A DNA stretch of 64,000 bases from Candidatus Nitrosopumilus sp. (GTDB taxonomy: Archaea > Thermoproteota > Nitrososphaeria > Nitrososphaerales > Nitrosopumilaceae), in NCBI GenBank assembly GCA_029263475.1, contig JAJCXK010000041.1, positions 1-64,000 on the forward strand. Reading direction: 5' to 3'. Under the pieces are notes generated by a model. It searched no databases, had not been told where the DNA came from, and saw only the letters and a program-made list of their open reading frames with translations. Both the position numbers and the translations under genes were made by a program. How positions within the stretch are numbered: position 1 is the stretch's first letter; every line of letters starts with the position of its first letter. Positions 61,556-64,000 of the stretch are shown here, in pieces.

Positions 61556-62098
61556 ATGCAATTGAATGAATTAAAATCTCGACTTTCTAGTCCTCTTAAC
61601 CCTGAAATAAAATTGGATGAACAATATCGTTTGGCATCCATACTCGTAGTAATCTATGGCGATGAACCAATCGTCGTAATGACTGAAAAACCAAAACATA
61701 TGAAATTTCATGCTGGTGAAATTTCGTTTCCTGGTGGAAAATTAGATCCTGAAGATTCCAATCTTTTGGAAACCGCATTACGCGAAACTAGTGAGGAGCT
61801 TGGATTGACGATAACTAAAGACCAGGTAATCGGTCAGCTGGAACCAGTCGTGACGCTGAATTCTGGTTTCTTGATTTTACCATTTATTTCTGTAGTGAAA
61901 GAAATTCCCGTGTTATCCCCAAATGCTGAAGTGGAAGAAATTCTTCACATTCCACTAAAATCATTTCTAAAAACTCAGGCAAAGGATGCCGATCCGGATC
62001 ATAATCTGATCCAAGAAATGTACACCTTTGAATATCAAAATCAAATCGTGTGGGGAGCTTCTGCAAGAATACTAAAACAAATTCAAGATTGCCTATGA
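61556..62098 (+). CDS. Nudix hydrolase, probable CoA pyrophosphatase
   Basis: The 180-residue protein has the Nudix box GGKLDPEDSNLLETALRETS with the following EELGL, preceded by the extended block MTEKPKHMKFHAGEISFPGG that marks the CoA pyrophosphatase group (NudL/PCD1). It would split CoA into 4'-phosphopantetheine and adenosine bisphosphate. ATG gives the expected N-terminus; a TTAAAA box lies about 50 nt upstream. It precedes the eL39-eL31 pair by about 40 bp. Confidence 0.85.
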   Translation: MQLNELKSRLSSPLNPEIKLDEQYRLASILVVIYGDEPIVVMTEKPKHMKFHAGEISFPGGKLDPEDSNLLETALRETSEELGLTITKDQVIGQLEPVVTLNSGFLILPFISVVKEIPVLSPNAEVEEILHIPLKSFLKTQAKDADPDHNLIQEMYTFEYQNQIVWGASARILKQIQDCL

Positions 62099-62141
62099 TC
62101 CTGAGATTCATTTAAAAAGAGCTCCGCGTGCCTGAAAATCT

Positions 62142-62300
62142 ATGGCTGCACGTAAGTCCTCTCCAAGGAAAATTCGTCTACTTAAAAAGACTAGACAGAC
62201 GTCAGCGGTACCTGCATGGATAATTCTTAAAACCAAACGAGGTGTCAGAACCAATCCAAAGCGTAGGGCTTGGAGATCAACTGATGTGGAGGTTGGATAG
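62142..62300 (+). CDS. rpl39e: Large-subunit ribosomal protein eL39
   Basis: The 52-residue basic protein matches eL39: MAARKSSPRKIRLLKKTRQT, then VPAWIILKTKRG, then PKRRAWRSTDVEVG. It lines the exit tunnel of the archaeal and eukaryotic ribosome. The gene stops directly before the ATG of eL31. A TTTAAAAAG box (62111-62119) about 27 nt upstream of the ATG is the likely promoter. Confidence 0.95.
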   Translation: MAARKSSPRKIRLLKKTRQTSAVPAWIILKTKRGVRTNPKRRAWRSTDVEVG

Positions 62301-62684
62301 ATGTCTCAGGAATTAGAACGAGTTTATACTATTAATCTTGGCAAGGTAAAAATTTCACAATCTCAACATCGAGCTACAAGGGCCATTAACATGATTAGAG
62401 AATTTGCTCGACATCACATGAAAGTTGAGACAATAAAAATTGAAGAAGATTTGGCTCGTGAAATTTGGGCAAGAGGTGCAAGAAGTCCTCCAAGAAAAGT
62501 TAGAGTGAGGATGACCAAAACCGAAGAAGGTTACATTCTTGTTTCACGATATGATGATGATGCCGAATCCAAAACTGTTCCTGAAAAAGAATCCAAAAAA
62601 GTTTCTGATAAAACAGAAGAGCCAGCTAAGGAAGCCGCAGCAACAGCAGAAGAGCCAGCTAAGGAAGTAACAAAGAGCGATTAA
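62301..62684 (+). CDS. rpl31e: Large-subunit ribosomal protein eL31 with repeat-bearing tail
   Basis: The first 90 residues are a normal eL31 (LERVYTINLGKVKISQSQHR, IWARGARSPPRKVRVRM). They are followed by a 35-residue acidic/alanine-rich extension with the word EEPAKE twice and a final KSD. The start abuts the eL39 stop. Such tails also occur on RadA and TFE-beta in this window, so tail growth is a trend of this genome. The tail should not affect ribosome assembly directly. Confidence 0.94.
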   Translation: MSQELERVYTINLGKVKISQSQHRATRAINMIREFARHHMKVETIKIEEDLAREIWARGARSPPRKVRVRMTKTEEGYILVSRYDDDAESKTVPEKESKKVSDKTEEPAKEAAATAEEPAKEVTKSD

Positions 62685-62721
62685 TTATTTTCAATAAATT
62701 CTAATTTTTAAAAAAGTCAGT

Positions 62722-63672
62722 TTATTCTAATTGATACAAGTCTAGCTCGCAATCAATACTGCAATCCGGTGTTGACCAGTCAAGGGTATTTTCTTGCGGA
62801 ATAATTCCTAATGGGTCATAATTGTCAAACTTTGCCATTCCTTGAATCGATGATAGCATTACTACTTTGGAATCCTTGACATTGGAAGTCATGTCGATCT
62901 GTGAATTACTCTCGTTTACAATTCCGGCTGTAAGGTTTGTTATCGAATTGATTACCCCTATTGGAATGTTGTTTCCTCCAACCACATACAACATTGAGCG
63001 TTTAATCGAATTCGGTGGTGCGTTACCGTATAGCATTTTTAGTGAATCTCTGAGAGAGTCCTCCATACTTTGTCCATCTTTACTTGTAGATATGATATTT
63101 GTCTCTGAAGATATTTCTGATTTGCCAAGTGATTTTACTACGTGTATCATTGCAGAATTTGCAATGTCATAGCATTCTTTGGGACTCAGATCTGGATTGC
63201 TATCCAACAATGAATCATTGTCAAGTACTACCGTGCATTCGGAGTTCGCTCTCACTCTTTTGAGGGCTACTCCTGAATTGAAGATCTTGTTTTTTTCATA
63301 TTTGAAAGGCATAATGGCAAAGGAAATCAATCCTGTACCTGCTTCTTTGCATATTTCTGACACGACTGGTGCAATGGCTGAGCCTGCCTTGCCTGCCAAA
63401 TTACTCATCAAGATAACTGTAGAATAGCCTGAAATTTTTGATTCTATTTCATCTGATGTATTGTATGTTGAACCTCTGATTAGTTGTACAGACGGGTTGA
63501 TGATTGAATCTGTTGTTACGTGGACTGATGGGATGTCTTCTGAGATATCCTTTTTGTCGTTACTGATTATTAGGCAGTCTGAGTTTAGAGAATTTTTTAC
63601 ATCTGTTACCAATTTTGAACCCACGCCTCCTAGGCCTATGACTAAAATTGGTTCTTTGACTTGAAAACTCAT
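62722..63672 (-). CDS. Divergent FtsZ/tubulin-like protein
   Basis: The 316-residue protein is recognisable as FtsZ-like only at the N-terminal half: VIGLGGVGSKLVTDV for the T1 loop, LISFAIMPFKYEKNKIFNSG for the region after T4, and a Val-Leu-Asp-Asn-Asp-Ser-Leu strand (VVLDNDSLLD) like FtsZ. The tubulin signature GGGTGTG is replaced by LAGKAGSA, and the T7 loop NxDxAD is absent. Thaumarchaea divide with CdvB/ESCRT-like proteins, so this gene is thought not to be a division FtsZ. A nucleotide-binding but poorly hydrolysing role is the likely reading. Confidence 0.83.
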   Translation of the reverse strand: MSFQVKEPILVIGLGGVGSKLVTDVKNSLNSDCLIISNDKKDISEDIPSVHVTTDSIINPSVQLIRGSTYNTSDEIESKISGYSTVILMSNLAGKAGSAIAPVVSEICKEAGTGLISFAIMPFKYEKNKIFNSGVALKRVRANSECTVVLDNDSLLDSNPDLSPKECYDIANSAMIHVVKSLGKSEISSETNIISTSKDGQSMEDSLRDSLKMLYGNAPPNSIKRSMLYVVGGNNIPIGVINSITNLTAGIVNESNSQIDMTSNVKDSKVVMLSSIQGMAKFDNYDPLGIIPQENTLDWSTPDCSIDCELDLYQLE

Positions 63673-63745
63673 TTCTGATCTTGTTTACTGATTTAGATAA
63701 AAAACCTTCTTACGTTTTTTTAATCAAATTTTAGATCGAAAAAAA

Positions 63746-64000
63746 TTAACTTGCGATCTTTCCAACTAGTCTTTTTACAGTGGCATCTGTGATTTCAACT
63801 GTGTGTGATTGTCCTACTTTTACTTCACTTTCGACTGATATGGGCTTGTATGCAAAGTTCCTACCCTTGATCCCTTCCTCTGTCTGTTCATCAAAGAGGA
63901 CTTTACCTTTCCATCCGATCCACTTTTGATTGCTTTCCATTGATATTTTGCTGATCTGCTCAAAAATCAACTTACTTCTTCGTTTTACTTCTGCCGCATC
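63746..64000 (-). CDS. tRNA methylthiotransferase (MiaB/MtaB-like), C-terminal end, partial
   Basis: The open frame on the minus strand enters from the right edge (DAAEVKRRSKLIFEQ) and ends at 63746 with VGKIAS. The last 60 residues form a TRAM-type domain (WIGWKGKVLFDEQTEEGIKG, KVGQSHTVEITDATVKRLVG). This matches the C-terminus of archaeal threonylcarbamoyladenosine methylthiotransferases of tRNA. The radical SAM part is outside the window, so the assignment is provisional. The TTG at 63970 is probably not the true start because the frame is open through it. Confidence 0.75.
   Translation of the reverse strand, partial: DAAEVKRRSKLIFEQISKISMESNQKWIGWKGKVLFDEQTEEGIKGRNFAYKPISVESEVKVGQSHTVEITDATVKRLVGKIAS

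Overview
The window is chromosomal DNA from an ammonia-oxidising Thaumarchaeon (Nitrosopumilus/Nitrosarchaeum type). It is AT-rich with very short intergenic gaps. Many starts lie about 25-30 nt downstream of a TATA-like box, which suggests leaderless mRNAs. Marker genes that point to this lineage are a eukaryote-like topoisomerase IB, a TFE-beta/RPC34-type transcription factor, a very divergent FtsZ/tubulin-like protein, an ADP-forming acyl-CoA synthetase next to a crotonase (3-hydroxypropionate/4-hydroxybutyrate cycle), and LysW-dependent arginine/lysine biosynthesis. No prophage, IS element, CRISPR array or rRNA operon was seen.

Layout. 1-13.6 kb is informational core: TFE-beta (entered mid-gene through a perfect 24-bp repeat), RlmE, Trm1, RNase HII, the fibrillarin/Nop5 pair, PyrD-PyrK, a large radical SAM protein, eS30, RadA, a bacterial-type RlmN, eL21-RpoF-DUF655-KsgA-HemK. 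13.6-21.3 kb holds an isocitrate/isopropylmalate-type dehydrogenase, tRNA-Ser(GCT), three very small genes (two putative zinc proteins and a coiled coil), a SirB1-like/zincin-like gene pair, small membrane proteins, an SPFH protein and a tRNA-Met(CAT) with an intron at a non-canonical site. 21.4-34.3 kb holds a three-repeat secreted protein, topoisomerase IB, an SDR, an MrfA/Hrq1-type helicase, a solitary DNA methyltransferase, TatA, an MFS/UbiE-like pair, proteasome alpha, glutamate dehydrogenase and a TOPRIM protein. 34.3-43 kb holds the HP/HB-cycle pair, a cupredoxin, small regulators, an IscA-type protein, DnaG, and convergent FMN- and FAD-synthesis genes that both carry N-terminal helix-turn-helix domains.

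43-53.3 kb is a long minus-strand block. It contains argG-lysW-argX-argC/lysY-argB/lysZ-argD/lysJ-lrp, then homocitrate synthase-lysW-lysX-lysK and a DphB with a C-terminal DUF357-like extension. One set of kinase, reductase and aminotransferase probably serves both arginine and lysine synthesis, but there are two carriers and two ligases. The carrier in the lysine half ends in -EDWGQ instead of the usual -EDWGE, so it lacks the glutamate to which substrates are normally attached. This is the most unusual biochemical observation in the window.

53.4-64 kb holds a NitT/TauT-type ABC transporter, an MFS protein, a methionine-synthesis group (MetH split into two polypeptides, with a convergent MTHFR-like gene), a CoA-type Nudix hydrolase, eL39-eL31, the degenerate FtsZ-like gene and the end of a TRAM-domain methylthiotransferase that runs off the window. 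Several promoters carry perfect or near-perfect palindromes at operator-like positions (radA, split metH, homocitrate synthase, argG); these are candidate regulatory sites.
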